This document shows positions 8,553 to 16,809 of a stretch of 27,018 nt of DNA, in pieces. A program made the translations under genes and the position numbers. Positions within the stretch are counted from its first letter, which is position 1. Each line of letters begins with the position of its first letter. Source of the stretch: CALIBK01 sp037444165 (lineage in GTDB: Bacteria; Desulfobacterota; BSN033; UBA1163); NCBI GenBank assembly GCA_037444165.1, contig JBBIMX010000037.1:1-27018 (forward strand). The letters run 5' to 3'. Under the pieces are notes generated by a model. That model did no database searches and was not told where the DNA came from. It saw only the letters and a list, made by a program, of their open reading frames with translations.

Positions 8553-9161
8553 ATGAGAAAAAGAACTCTTTTTCTATTCATCCTAATTTTTCTATTTTTC
8601 ATCACTTCACCTTCTATAGGAGGAATTTATCGATACATCGATGAAAGAGGGGTGATTCATTTCACCAATTGTCCAAGAGATCCAAATTTTAAACTTTATA
8701 TTCCTGAAAGCAAAGAGGACTTAATGGAAGGGGGAAATGGAGATCAACCCCTTTCTATTCCTTCTTCAATAGACTCCAATCAATTCGATCATCTGATTTA
8801 TGAGTTTTCAAAAAAGTATGGAGTTGATTTTGCTTTAATTAAAGCCATCATTCGGGCTGAATCCGGATTTAATCCCAGAGCGGTCTCGAGGAAAGGGGCA
8901 AGGGGTTTGATGCAATTGATGCCCGAGACCGCCCTGAAGCTAAACGTCAATAATATCTTTGACCCGAGGGAGAATATTGAGGGTGGAGTTCGATATTTTA
9001 AATATCTTCTTTCCTTATTCAATAATGATCTTCGCCTCTCGTTAGCGGCCTACAATGCTGGAGAGAATCTCGTTTCTGAATTGAGGGCTATTCCTCCCTA
9101 TCAAGAGACGATTGATTATATTCGAAGGGTATGGAGGTTTTATCAACTCTATAAACAGTGA
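8553..9161 (+). CDS. DUF4124 / SLT-domain lytic transglycosylase
   Basis: The start is ATG 8553, preceded by a purine-rich GAGAGGAAGGGG; an upstream TTG at 8520 overlaps the promoter and is less likely. The 202-residue product has a hydrophobic signal or anchor (FLFILIFLFFITSP), then a DUF4124-like segment (GGIYRYIDERGVIHFTN), then a goose-lysozyme-type SLT domain from about residue 78. Catalytic Glu is E103 in IIRAESGFNP; the family motifs GLMQLMPET and AAYNAGE follow. It should cleave the MurNAc-GlcNAc bond of peptidoglycan in the periplasm. It ends 59 bp before pgsA, probably in the same transcript. Confidence 0.9.
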   Translation: MRKRTLFLFILIFLFFITSPSIGGIYRYIDERGVIHFTNCPRDPNFKLYIPESKEDLMEGGNGDQPLSIPSSIDSNQFDHLIYEFSKKYGVDFALIKAIIRAESGFNPRAVSRKGARGLMQLMPETALKLNVNNIFDPRENIEGGVRYFKYLLSLFNNDLRLSLAAYNAGENLVSELRAIPPYQETIDYIRRVWRFYQLYKQ

Positions 9162-9220
9162 AGCCCCCCAGCCATTCCCTAATAGATGTGCTTATTTTCA
9201 AAGATAGGGACCTCTCATTC

Positions 9221-9784
9221 ATGGAAAAATTGAATCGTCAGCAGATCTTGACTCTCCCCAATGGGATCTCCATCATTCGGGTCATTGCCATTCCCATCAT
9301 CTTAATCCTCCTTTTTTCCCCTGAGAGAGTCGTTCAATGGATCACAGCCTTCCTCTTCCTCTCCGTCTCCTTAACGGATATGTTAGATGGTTATCTGGCC
9401 AGGCGACGGAAATTGGTCACCACCTTGGGCAAGTTTCTCGACCCTTTAGCCGATAAGTTGCTCGTCGTCACCACCCTCATTGCCCTGATGGAATTAAGGG
9501 GAATTCCCCTCTGGATGGTCCTCATTATTGTTGGGAGAGAGATTGCGGTAACCGGATTAAGAGGGATCGCGGCTTCGCAAGAGATCATCCTCTCTGCGTC
9601 CCTATGGGGAAAATATAAGACCACCTTTGAAGTGGCCTCCATTTTCTTTTTAATTCTGAATGGGAAGATCCTTTCTCTTCCGCTCCATCCGGTTGGGATG
9701 GTACTCCTTTGGATCGCTCTTATTCTGTCAGTGATCTCGGGGGTCGATTACTTTAAAAAATTTTTGAAATCCATCATTGTCTGA
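9221..9784 (+). CDS. pgsA: CDP-diacylglycerol-glycerol-3-phosphate 3-phosphatidyltransferase
   Basis: The enzyme makes phosphatidylglycerol phosphate from CDP-diacylglycerol and glycerol-3-phosphate in the inner membrane. Starting at ATG 9221 (MEKLNRQQILTLPNGISIIR) the protein has 187 residues, normal for PgsA; a GTG start at 9158 would add an unlikely 21-residue leader. The CDP-alcohol phosphotransferase signature is complete: D53xxD56G57xxAR61, G70, D74, D78 (TDMLDGYLARRR...GKFLDPLADK). Several hydrophobic helices surround it. It is followed by two tRNA genes with their own promoter. Confidence 0.93.
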   Translation: MEKLNRQQILTLPNGISIIRVIAIPIILILLFSPERVVQWITAFLFLSVSLTDMLDGYLARRRKLVTTLGKFLDPLADKLLVVTTLIALMELRGIPLWMVLIIVGREIAVTGLRGIAASQEIILSASLWGKYKTTFEVASIFFLILNGKILSLPLHPVGMVLLWIALILSVISGVDYFKKFLKSIIV

Positions 9785-9789
9785 CTCTC

Positions 9790-9818
9790 TTGACAAGTAT
9801 TTTCTGATCGTTTAATTT
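9790..9818 (+). promoter_or_regulatory. Promoter of the tRNA-Gly/tRNA-Cys pair
   Basis: A perfect TTGACA (9790-9795) lies six bases after the pgsA stop, with AT-rich -10 candidates TTTAAT (9811-9816; 15-bp spacer) or TAATTT (9813-9818; 17-bp spacer), about 20 bp ahead of the first tRNA. The exact -10 is uncertain. Confidence 0.5.
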
Positions 9819-9835
9819 ATTTATTGAAAATCGGA

Positions 9836-9910
<75 letters not shown>

Positions 9911-9912
9911 GA

Positions 9913-9987
9913 GGCGGCATAGCCAAGTGGTAAGGCGGCGGTCTGCAAAACCGCTATTCACCGGTTCAAATCCGGTTGCCGCCTCCA
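9913..9987 (+). tRNA. tRNA-Cys(GCA)
   Basis: This is a 75-nt cloverleaf. The acceptor stem GGCGGCA pairs with TGCCGCC, the anticodon arm GCGGTCTGCAAAACCGC carries GCA, the T arm is ACCGGTTCAAATCCGGT, and CCA is encoded. It lies two bases after tRNA-Gly, so the two are cotranscribed. Confidence 0.96.
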
Positions 9988-10090
9988 ATCTATCTTCCCC
10001 GATACCCCCTCTTCTTATTCCTAAATTCTATTTTCTCCAAGTTCAAAAACCCTATCCATCGAGCCGATTCCTGTTTTATTTATTTTTCTG

Positions 10091-10119
10091 TTGCCTTATT
10101 TTGGGTTTCTTGTTAACAT
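10091..10119 (+). promoter_or_regulatory. Possible weak promoter for the aor operon
   Basis: The 180-bp stretch 9988-10167 has no gene. Its first half is pyrimidine-rich. TTGCCT (10091-10096) and TAACAT (10114-10119) with a 17-bp spacer form a weak promoter-like pair about 50 bp before the ferredoxin subunit. A 9-bp direct repeat TTCAAGAAA occurs at 10129-10137 and 10146-10154. Confidence 0.25.
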
Positions 10120-10167
10120 TTATTCATCTTCAAGAAAAAATGATTTTCAAGAAAGGAGGGATTGGGA

Positions 10168-10650
10168 ATGATCAAAAAGATTTCGGTTTATCCGGAAAAA
10201 TGTACTGGGTGTCGTTTATGTGAATTAGGGTGTTCTTTTAAGAAGGTGGGAGAATTCAACCCTACTGCCTCGAGAGTAAGAGTCTCCATCTTTGGAGAGG
10301 AAGCCTTTTATACCCCCATTATTTGTACCCAATGTGACGAGGCATGGTGTATGAAGGCCTGCCCAAGTGGAGCCATCTCGAGAGACTTTGGGGTTAGGGT
10401 CGTTAAAGTGGACCCGGAAAGGTGCGTGGGTTGTCGAATGTGTACTTTAGCCTGTCCTTTTGGAACGATTACCTACTATGCTCCTTTGGGAAAGGCAATC
10501 AAATGTGATGAATGTGACGGACAGCCTGAATGTGTCCTTTTCTGTCCTACGGGGGCATTGAAATACGAGGAAGAGTCCACTCCGACTCGGTTAAAGCGGG
10601 TAGCTACGGCCAAAAAACTTGAGTCTTCCTCAAAGGAGGTGCAGCCATGA
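10168..10650 (+). CDS. aorA: Polyferredoxin subunit of aldehyde oxidoreductase (AorA-like), four [4Fe-4S]
   Basis: The start is ATG 10168 behind AAAGGAGGG. The 160-residue protein has 16 cysteines in four clusters: C12/15/18/22, C53/56/61/65, C86/89/92/96 and C113/116/122/126, enough for four [4Fe-4S] centres of the DmsB/HycB type. The characterised AorABC enzyme of Aromatoleum has a small four-cluster AorA, a W-pterin AorB and an FAD-containing AorC, encoded in this order. Size, cysteine count and order all match. Its TGA overlaps the ATG of the catalytic-subunit gene (ATGA), so translation is coupled. It should carry electrons between the tungsten subunit and the flavin subunit in the cytoplasm. 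Confidence 0.85.
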   Translation: MIKKISVYPEKCTGCRLCELGCSFKKVGEFNPTASRVRVSIFGEEAFYTPIICTQCDEAWCMKACPSGAISRDFGVRVVKVDPERCVGCRMCTLACPFGTITYYAPLGKAIKCDECDGQPECVLFCPTGALKYEEESTPTRLKRVATAKKLESSSKEVQP

Positions 10651-12449
10651 AGGGATGGATCGGAAAGATATTAAGAGTCAATCTTACCAAGGGAGAATGG
10701 AGGGTAGAAGAATTATAGCGAAATATTGCCGAGAAATTCATAGGGGGAAGAGGTCTGGGGTCAAAAATTCTCTATGATGAGATAGATCCCAAGGTAGATC
10801 CATTGAGCCCTGACAATAAACTGATCCTGGCTACAGGTCCTCTCACGGGAACAAGTGCCTCAGCGGCGGGAAGATATATGGCGATTACGAAATCCCCGTT
10901 GACGGGGACGATTGCCTGCTCTAATTCAGGAGGCCATTTCGGTGCAGAACTTAAATTTGCAGGGTTTGATCTTATCGTGATCGAAGGGAAATCAAAAGAG
11001 CCGGTCTATCTTTATATAGAAGATGGAAAGGTAGAGATCAGGGATGCAAAGCACCTATGGGGAAAGACGACCCATGAGGCTACAGACCAGATTCTTTCAG
11101 AAACGGATATGGATGCTCGTGTGGCTTGCATCGGACCTGCGGGAGAGAAATTGGTTCGATTTGCCTGTATCATCAATGATAAACATCGAGCAGCAGGAAG
11201 ATCTGGAGTAGGAGCGGTCATGGGATCAAAGAATCTGAAAGCGGTGGCTGTCAAAGGCTCTGGAAGTGTGCAGGTGGCAGATAAAGAGGCCTTTAGAAAG
11301 GCCACCCTGGATGGGTTTCAGAAGGTCAAAGCCAATCCGGTTTCTTCTCAGGGATTACATGCCTATGGAACGGCCATCCTGATCAATATCATTAACCAGA
11401 GTGGAATCCTCCCCACTCGAAATTTCCAGGAGGGGGTCTTTGAAGGGGCTGAGAAGATTAGCGGAGAGGCCATTGCTGAGCAGATCCTGGTGCGAAACCG
11501 AGCCTGTTTTGCCTGTCCCATTGCCTGTGGAAGGGTGGTGAGAGTGACGAACCCAAAATACGGCTGTTTCAGTGAAGGGCCAGAATATGAAAGCGACTGG
11601 GCTCTGGGTGCCTGCTGTGGAGTCGATAACATCGATGCTATCGGGAAGGCCAATTATTTCTGCGATATCTTAGGAATCGACCCCATCTCGGCAGGGGTGA
11701 CAATCGCCTGCGGAATGGAATTGTTCGAAAGGGGAATCGTCTCCAAAGAAGAGGTCGGTCGCTCTTTAAACTTCGGCGACCCTGATGTGATGGTCGAAAT
11801 GGTAAAGGCCATCGGTTATCGAGAGGGATTTGGGGATACATTGGCTGAAGGATCTTATCGAGTGGCCGAAAGATACGGACATCCTGAATATTCCATGAGT
11901 GTAAAGAAACAGGAATTCCCTGCCTATGATGCCCGAGGAGCCCAGGGGATGGGGCTGGAGTATGCGACCTCCAATCGTGGGGCCTGTCACGTGAGGGGAT
12001 ATATGATTTCTCCTGAAATTTTAGGCTCACCTCAGAAGCTTGATCCTTTTGAAACAGAAGAGAAGGCTGGTTGGACCAAGACTTTTCAGGATTTAACGGC
12101 GGTGGTCGATTCATCTGGAATCTGTCTTTTCAATACCTTTGCCTTCGGGGCCCCAGAGATTCTGGAATATTTGAAAGCCGCCACAGGAGTGAAGATGACC
12201 TTGGAGGAGTTGATGAAAGCAGGAGAAAGAATCTGGAATCTCGAAAGGCTCTTCAATCTGAAAGCCGGGATTTCAGGCAAAGAGGATCGATTGCCAGATC
12301 GACTTCTTAAGGACCCGATGCCGAGTGGACCTGCAAAAGGTCTTGTCGTTAAGCTCGAAAAGATGCTTCCCGAATATTATGAATTGAGAGGGTGGGATAA
12401 AGAGGGGGTCCCTACCAAAGAGAAATTAAGAGAGTTAGGATTGGAATGA
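10647..12449 (+). pseudogene. aorB: Tungsten aldehyde:ferredoxin oxidoreductase, catalytic subunit (AorB-like), with in-frame TAG at codon 24
   Basis: Starting at the overlapping ATG 10647 with GGAGG upstream, one frame of 600 codons runs to the TGA at 12449. It is broken only by TAG at 10716-10718. Before it comes MKGWIGKILRVNLTKGEW, the canonical AOR N-terminus; right after it comes KFIGGRGLGSKILYDE, part of the pterin-binding region. Counting from ATG 10647, the [4Fe-4S] ligands fall at C287/C290/C294 (CFACPIACGR) and C493 (DSSGICLF), nearly the same positions as in Pyrococcus furiosus AOR. ARGAQGMGLEYATSNRGACH is also typical. A start downstream of the stop (e.g. TTG 10803) would remove the GGRG segment. 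The substrate is an aldehyde; aromatic aldehydes are plausible from context. A more distant alternative is a BamB-type homologue. Confidence 0.88.
10716..10718 (+). other. In-frame TAG stop at codon 24 of the AorB-like gene
   Basis: Reading from ATG 10647 the codons give ...WRVEEL, TAG, RNIAEKFIGGRG.... The frame is unchanged on both sides and the family pattern resumes at once. One substitution from CAG, AAG, GAG, TAT or another sense codon would explain it. TAG also ends other genes here (for example at 939-941), so TAG is a real stop in this genome. Confidence 0.88.
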
Positions 12450-12461
12450 TAGGAGTTTGAG

Positions 12462-13724
12462 ATGGGGAAAAAGAGGGTTGTGATCATCGGGAATAGTGCA
12501 GCGGGATTGGCGGCTCTTGAAACGTTTAGAAAAAAGGATCCGGAATCCAAGATCACCCTCATCGATCGAGAGCCTTATCCAGCCTATTCCCGGGTGATCA
12601 CTCCTTACTTCATCATGGGAGGAATAAAAGGAGAGGAAGGCCTCTTCCTGAGGGATAAAAATTACTATGAAAGCATGGGAGTGAGGACCCTTTTTGGAAC
12701 AGAAGTCTTAGGGGTCGATACCCAGAAGAGAGAGGTTTTACTGGATCAAGAAAGAAAAGAGCCCTTTGACCTTCTCTTAATCGCTACCGGAAGCTCTCCT
12801 GTCAGACCCAAAATACGAGGCATAAAAACAGGGGAGATCGGAGTTCTAAGAAATCTTGACCATGCCAAACACTTAAAGGATTTAAAACCCCAGGTCCAGA
12901 AGGTTTTATTCTTAGGGGGAGGCCTTGTCTCTCTTCAAACTCTCCAATCCTTCTATCGAAAAGGAGGTCAGTATACGATTGTGGTTAAATCCAACCATCT
13001 CCTTTCCCAAATTCTTGATCAAGAGGCTTCCGAGTTTGTAGAACGGCATTTGGGGAAAATAGGCATCCGGGTTTTAAAAAACAGGGACGTGGTCCAACTC
13101 CGGAGAAAGAGGGGGACAAAAATAGCGATCCTCGACGACGGGGAAGAGATTGAAGTGGATTTTATCTTTGCCGGGAAAGGAGTGGAACCGAATATCCAAT
13201 TCTTAAAAAGGAGCAAGATTCAAACTCAACGAGGGATTCTGGTTAACCATTTTCTTGAAACCAGTCTTGAAGGAATCTATGCGGCTGGAGATGTGGCTGA
13301 AACGCCCGATTTTTTTACACAAGAGAGGGTCATCTATGGACTATGGCCTTCTGCGATTGAGCAGGGGGAGATCGTTGGAAGGAATATGGCAGGTGAAAAA
13401 GGGGTCTATCCAGGGAACCTCAGGATGAATGTGACACGAATTTTCGGCCTTCCCATAGCCTCTATCGGAGATTTTCGTTCAAGCCGAGTGGGGGAGGTTC
13501 TTATTAAAAAGGATGGGGAAAGAGGTCACTATCGTAAACTCTGCCTCGATCAGAATGGAATTCTGATTGGAGCCCTCTTAATCAACCAGGTAGAGGATTT
13601 GGGCGTGCTTCATGGGCTCATCCGAGAAAGAAAGAGTGGAGAGATTTTAAAATCGAAAGCCCTCTGGAGGTCCCCTATCCATTATGGATTCCTTTTTAAG
13701 ACCATCCTTCAAGGGAGGATGTAG
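12462..13724 (+). CDS. aorC: FAD-dependent pyridine-nucleotide oxidoreductase (AorC-like subunit)
   Basis: The 420-residue protein (about 46 kDa, the size of AorC) belongs to the NirB/rubredoxin-reductase-like flavoproteins. Motifs are the FAD Rossmann segment VVIIGNSAAGLAAL (6-18), LLLIATGSSP (104-113), a second Rossmann loop VLFLGGGLVSLQ (148-159) and the FAD-binding GIYAAGDVAE (271-280). The second loop reads GxGxxS instead of GxGxxG. At the end of the following strand Lys176 (TIVVKSNHLL) stands where NADH-specific enzymes have Glu, so NADP(H) preference or weakened nucleotide binding is possible. The gene starts 12 bp after the catalytic subunit and should connect it to NAD(P). Confidence 0.82.
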   Translation: MGKKRVVIIGNSAAGLAALETFRKKDPESKITLIDREPYPAYSRVITPYFIMGGIKGEEGLFLRDKNYYESMGVRTLFGTEVLGVDTQKREVLLDQERKEPFDLLLIATGSSPVRPKIRGIKTGEIGVLRNLDHAKHLKDLKPQVQKVLFLGGGLVSLQTLQSFYRKGGQYTIVVKSNHLLSQILDQEASEFVERHLGKIGIRVLKNRDVVQLRRKRGTKIAILDDGEEIEVDFIFAGKGVEPNIQFLKRSKIQTQRGILVNHFLETSLEGIYAAGDVAETPDFFTQERVIYGLWPSAIEQGEIVGRNMAGEKGVYPGNLRMNVTRIFGLPIASIGDFRSSRVGEVLIKKDGERGHYRKLCLDQNGILIGALLINQVEDLGVLHGLIRERKSGEILKSKALWRSPIHYGFLFKTILQGRM

Positions 13725-13749
13725 AAAATCGCCATAAAGGAGGATAGAG

Positions 13750-14319
13750 ATGGAATTGATGGAAGCGATTCAAGGCAGAAGGAGTATTCGAAAATATCGC
13801 TCCGATCCGGTGCCCAACGAGATTCTCCAAAAGGTGATCGAGGCGGTTCGATGGTCTCCCTCATGGGCCAATACCCAATGCTGGGAAATCATTATTGTCA
13901 GAGACCCGCAAAAGAAATCAGAACTTTCCAGCACCCTTCCAACCACTAATCCGGCACGTGCGGCGATGATAGAGGCGCCCATCCTCATCGTTCTCTGCGC
14001 GAAGAAAGGGATCTCTGGTTTTTATAAAGGTCAGGGAGCGACCATCAAAGGGGATTGGTTGATGTTCGATACCGGAATCGCCATGCAGAATCTCTGTTTA
14101 ATGGCCCATTCATTGGGATTAGGGACCGTGATAATTGGACTATTCGATCATAAAAAGGCAGAGGAAATCCTTGGGGTCCCAGAAGATAGGGAAGTGGTGG
14201 CCATGACCCCTTTAGGTTACCCAGCGGCACAGGGGATTGCTCCTAAGCGAAAAGAGGCGTCTCAGTTTGTTTTCTATGAAAAATATGGAGAAAGGATCGA
14301 TTCAGCGAAGAAGGGATGA
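13750..14319 (+). CDS. Nitroreductase-family FMN oxidoreductase
   Basis: This 189-residue protein begins MELMEAIQGRRSIRKYRSD, the canonical nitroreductase start with the FMN-phosphate-binding RRSIR. SPSWANTQCWEIIIVRD (about 37-53) and LGLGTVIIGLFD (about 123-134) are the other family blocks. Members reduce nitroaromatics, quinones or enoates with NAD(P)H as dimers. The true substrate cannot be read from sequence. It lies 25 bp behind the flavin subunit with AAAGGAGGA upstream, so it belongs to the aor transcript. A role in redox chemistry linked to that complex is a guess. Confidence 0.88.
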   Translation: MELMEAIQGRRSIRKYRSDPVPNEILQKVIEAVRWSPSWANTQCWEIIIVRDPQKKSELSSTLPTTNPARAAMIEAPILIVLCAKKGISGFYKGQGATIKGDWLMFDTGIAMQNLCLMAHSLGLGTVIIGLFDHKKAEEILGVPEDREVVAMTPLGYPAAQGIAPKRKEASQFVFYEKYGERIDSAKKG

Positions 14320-14328
14320 GGAAGAAAG

Positions 14329-15534
14329 ATGGTTCCAGAAGAGATTTTTCGTTCGCTTACGATCGAAAATACGTCCAAGTTGGTGTTGATGGTAATCGAT
14401 GGCATTGGGGGATTGCCTGTTCGAGGAAAAACGGAATTAGAGGCGGCCAACACTCCCAATCTGGATCGACTTGCTCGGAGATCCACTTGTGGACTGATCG
14501 ATCCGATCTCCTATGGGATTACTCCTGGAAGCGGTCCTTCCCATTTAGCCCTTTTTGGTTATGACCCCTTTCGTTACGAGATCGGAAGAGGGGTCATGGA
14601 GGCGCTGGGAATCGGTTTAACATTAACGAAAGAGGATTTGGCGGCAAGAGGGAATTTTGCAACGATCAACGACGAAGGATTGATCATTGACCGAAGAGCA
14701 GGAAGAATATCAACAGAAAAGAACCAAAAACTATGTGCCCTTCTCCAAAAAGAAATCAGCGAAATCAATGGGGTTCAGGTCTTTATCTATCCCGGGAAAG
14801 AGCATCGATTCGTCATCGTGTTTAAGGGAGAAGGATTGAGAGGCGAACTCACCGATGCGGATCCTCAAAAAGAAGGCCTCAAAGCCAGAGGAACCGAAGC
14901 CCTTACTTCAGAAGCCCAAAAGACCGCAGAGATCATCAATCAATATATAAAAAAGGCTACAGAGCTACTTCAACCCTTTAAGCCTGCCAATACGATTCTT
15001 CTTCGGGGTTTCTCAAAGATTCCTGATATCCCATCGATGAGAGAAAAATTCAAGGTCAGAGCTGCAGCGATTGCGACCTATCCCATGTATCGGGGGCTGG
15101 CGAGATTGGTCGGGATGGAGGTCTTATCCTCTGGAGAAACCCCAAAGGAAGAGGTGGCAACCTTACGAAATCATTATGATCGTTTTGATTTTTTCTATAT
15201 CCATTTTAAGAAACCGGACATGGCTGGGGAAGACGGAGATTTCAAAAAAAAGGTCAAAGCCATCGAGGAAGTGGATCGTCTTATCCCTTCCATTCTTAAA
15301 TTAAATCCGGATGTTCTGGTCATCACAGGGGACCATTCTACTCCTACGATCTTAAAATCTCATAGTTGGCACCCCAATCCCATTCTTCTCTATTCAAAAT
15401 TTATAAGACCGGATGGGGTTAAACGATTTACTGAAAGGGATTGCCAAAAGGGGGGGTTAGGAAGATTTCCAGCCACCGAAATTCTTCCCTTAATGTTGGC
15501 CAACGGATTGCGATTGAAAAAATTGGGGGCATAG
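14329..15534 (+). CDS. apgM: Archaeal-type cofactor-independent phosphoglycerate mutase
   Basis: This 401-residue enzyme of the alkaline phosphatase superfamily interconverts 3- and 2-phosphoglycerate in glycolysis and gluconeogenesis. Visible motifs are the metal-binding VLMVIDGIGG (D24), the ANTPNLDRLA segment, the nucleophile region GITPGSGPSHLALFGYDP (Ser68 or Ser71), and the C-terminal metal site VITGDHSTP followed by SHSWHPNP. The length is typical of ApgM and shorter than bacterial GpmI (about 510 residues). The start at ATG 14329 has GAGGAAGAAAG upstream. It lies 9 bp after the nitroreductase gene, hence in the same operon. Confidence 0.93.
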   Translation: MVPEEIFRSLTIENTSKLVLMVIDGIGGLPVRGKTELEAANTPNLDRLARRSTCGLIDPISYGITPGSGPSHLALFGYDPFRYEIGRGVMEALGIGLTLTKEDLAARGNFATINDEGLIIDRRAGRISTEKNQKLCALLQKEISEINGVQVFIYPGKEHRFVIVFKGEGLRGELTDADPQKEGLKARGTEALTSEAQKTAEIINQYIKKATELLQPFKPANTILLRGFSKIPDIPSMREKFKVRAAAIATYPMYRGLARLVGMEVLSSGETPKEEVATLRNHYDRFDFFYIHFKKPDMAGEDGDFKKKVKAIEEVDRLIPSILKLNPDVLVITGDHSTPTILKSHSWHPNPILLYSKFIRPDGVKRFTERDCQKGGLGRFPATEILPLMLANGLRLKKLGA

Positions 15535-15543
15535 AGTTGGAAG

Positions 15544-16500
15544 ATGGGAGGGTATCGTTACCTTTACGGGCCTGTTCCCTCAAGGCGATTGGGCCGTTCC
15601 CTCGGAATTGACCTTGTTCCTCATAAAGTTTGTACCTATGATTGTATCTATTGTCAGATTGGGAAAACCACTAAAAAAACAACGGAAAGAAGGGAATATG
15701 TCCCCACCCAGGAAGTGCTTATAGAAATCGAACGATTTTTGAGAGAAGAAACTTTTCCTCCCAATTATCTCTCCCTCTCAGGTTCAGGAGAACCAACCCT
15801 TCACTCAACAATTGGAAGGGTTATCCAGTCCATAAAAAAGCTGACCTCCATTCCGGTTGCTGTTCTTACCAATGGAAGTCTATTATTCATGGAAGAGGTG
15901 AGACAGGACCTCCGAATGGCCGATGTGGTTCTCCCCTCTCTGGATGCGGTCACCCCGGAAGTCTTTCTCAAGGTGAATCGACCTCTATCCCTTCTTTCTG
16001 TTGAGAAGGTCATTGAGGGTTTGATTCAATTTCGAAAGACTTATGAAGGACAGATCTGGTTGGAGATTCTGTTCTGCAAAGGGATCAATGATTCAAAGGA
16101 AGAGATTTTAAGAATGAGGGAGGTCATTGAACAAATTCAGCCCGATCAAATCCATCTCAATACAGTGGTCCGACCCCCTTCCGAGAGATGGGCCTCTCCT
16201 TTGAATCAAGAAGAGATGGAAAAGATAAGAGACCTCTTTGGAGAGAGGGCCAAGGTTATTTCTGAATTTGATCGCCATCCGGTTTTTTTAGACAAGGAGG
16301 ATTCCAAAGAGAAGATCCTTAAAATTTTGAGGCGTAGACCCCTTTCCCTCAGAGACCTCTCCACGGGGATGAAGATTCCAGAGGAGGAATTGGAAAGAAC
16401 TCTTCAGGCCTTAATCGGTGAGAAGAAGATTAAAAAAAGATGCTTTGAGAGTGAGACCTATTATGAGATTTCAGAGGGCCCAGAGGGACTAAAATTCTAA
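15544..16500 (+). CDS. Radical SAM protein (COG0731-like) with C-terminal winged-helix-like region
   Basis: This 318-residue protein begins MGGYRYLYGPVPSRRLGRSL and has the radical SAM cluster motif C30xxxC34xxC37 (VCTYDCIYCQIGKTT), then the SAM-binding SLSGSGEPTLH near residue 80. The PVPSRRLGRSLG start is typical of a widespread uncharacterised COG0731 group related to wyosine-synthesis enzymes. The last 65 residues (KILKILRRRPLSLRDLSTGM...YYEISEG) look like a winged helix. The substrate is unknown. It is the last gene of the aor-apgM run and its 3' end overlaps the minus-strand gene at 16489 by 12 bp. Confidence 0.85.
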   Translation: MGGYRYLYGPVPSRRLGRSLGIDLVPHKVCTYDCIYCQIGKTTKKTTERREYVPTQEVLIEIERFLREETFPPNYLSLSGSGEPTLHSTIGRVIQSIKKLTSIPVAVLTNGSLLFMEEVRQDLRMADVVLPSLDAVTPEVFLKVNRPLSLLSVEKVIEGLIQFRKTYEGQIWLEILFCKGINDSKEEILRMREVIEQIQPDQIHLNTVVRPPSERWASPLNQEEMEKIRDLFGERAKVISEFDRHPVFLDKEDSKEKILKILRRRPLSLRDLSTGMKIPEEELERTLQALIGEKKIKKRCFESETYYEISEGPEGLKF

Positions 16501-16770
16501 AAGCCTATTTTTAATCTTTTCCCTAAGGGTTTCATTGATCAGACCTTTTCTCCATTCCTGGCTCCCCTCGATTTCCTCTCGGCCCAATTCCACCTCTATT
16601 TGTTTGTCCTTTTTGGATAGAATAAAGATATAAGAAAAATCCATCTTCCTGATTCGGTCAATGGTCACTTCTGGATCGATCTCTTGGATGATCCTTTCGA
16701 CCAGACCTTTGACCTCGCCCTTGTCATCAAAGATACTGGCTCTGCCATACTGAAAAAAAGAGGCTACCAT
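16489..16770 (-). CDS. Small protein of unknown function, 93 residues
   Basis: I do not recognise this family. The product starts MVASFFQYGRASIFDDKG with AGAAGGAAGAG upstream, and is rich in Glu, Lys and Ile with no Cys, no signal and no transmembrane segment. A mixed alpha/beta pattern is suggested by the alternating FSYIFILSKKDKQIEVEL followed by a charged C-terminal helix. It lies 39 bp downstream of the DUF35 gene on the same strand, so it may be the last member of the thiolase/DUF35 unit. Its end overlaps the convergent radical SAM gene by 12 bp. Confidence 0.6.
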   Translation of the reverse strand: MVASFFQYGRASIFDDKGEVKGLVERIIQEIDPEVTIDRIRKMDFSYIFILSKKDKQIEVELGREEIEGSQEWRKGLINETLREKIKNRLLEF

Positions 16771-16809
16771 TGAGGGTCTCTTCCTTCTGTGTTTCGTTCC
16801 AAAAGAAAC

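Noticed and set aside
9927..10223. Plus-strand open frame of 98 codons starting within tRNA-Cys
   Set aside because: It runs through the tRNA, a pyrimidine-rich leader and the start of the ferredoxin gene in another frame; no ribosome-binding site or family.
11638..12114. Minus-strand open frame of 158 codons inside the AorB-like gene
   Set aside because: Opposite-strand shadow of a strongly conserved gene; the translation is rich in Arg, Pro and Ser with no recognisable domain.
10647..12449. Pyrrolysine or selenocysteine decoding of the AorB-like stop
   Set aside because: The codon is TAG, not TGA, so selenocysteine is excluded. Pyrrolysine has no precedent in this family and no pyl genes are visible, though the window is too small to exclude them.
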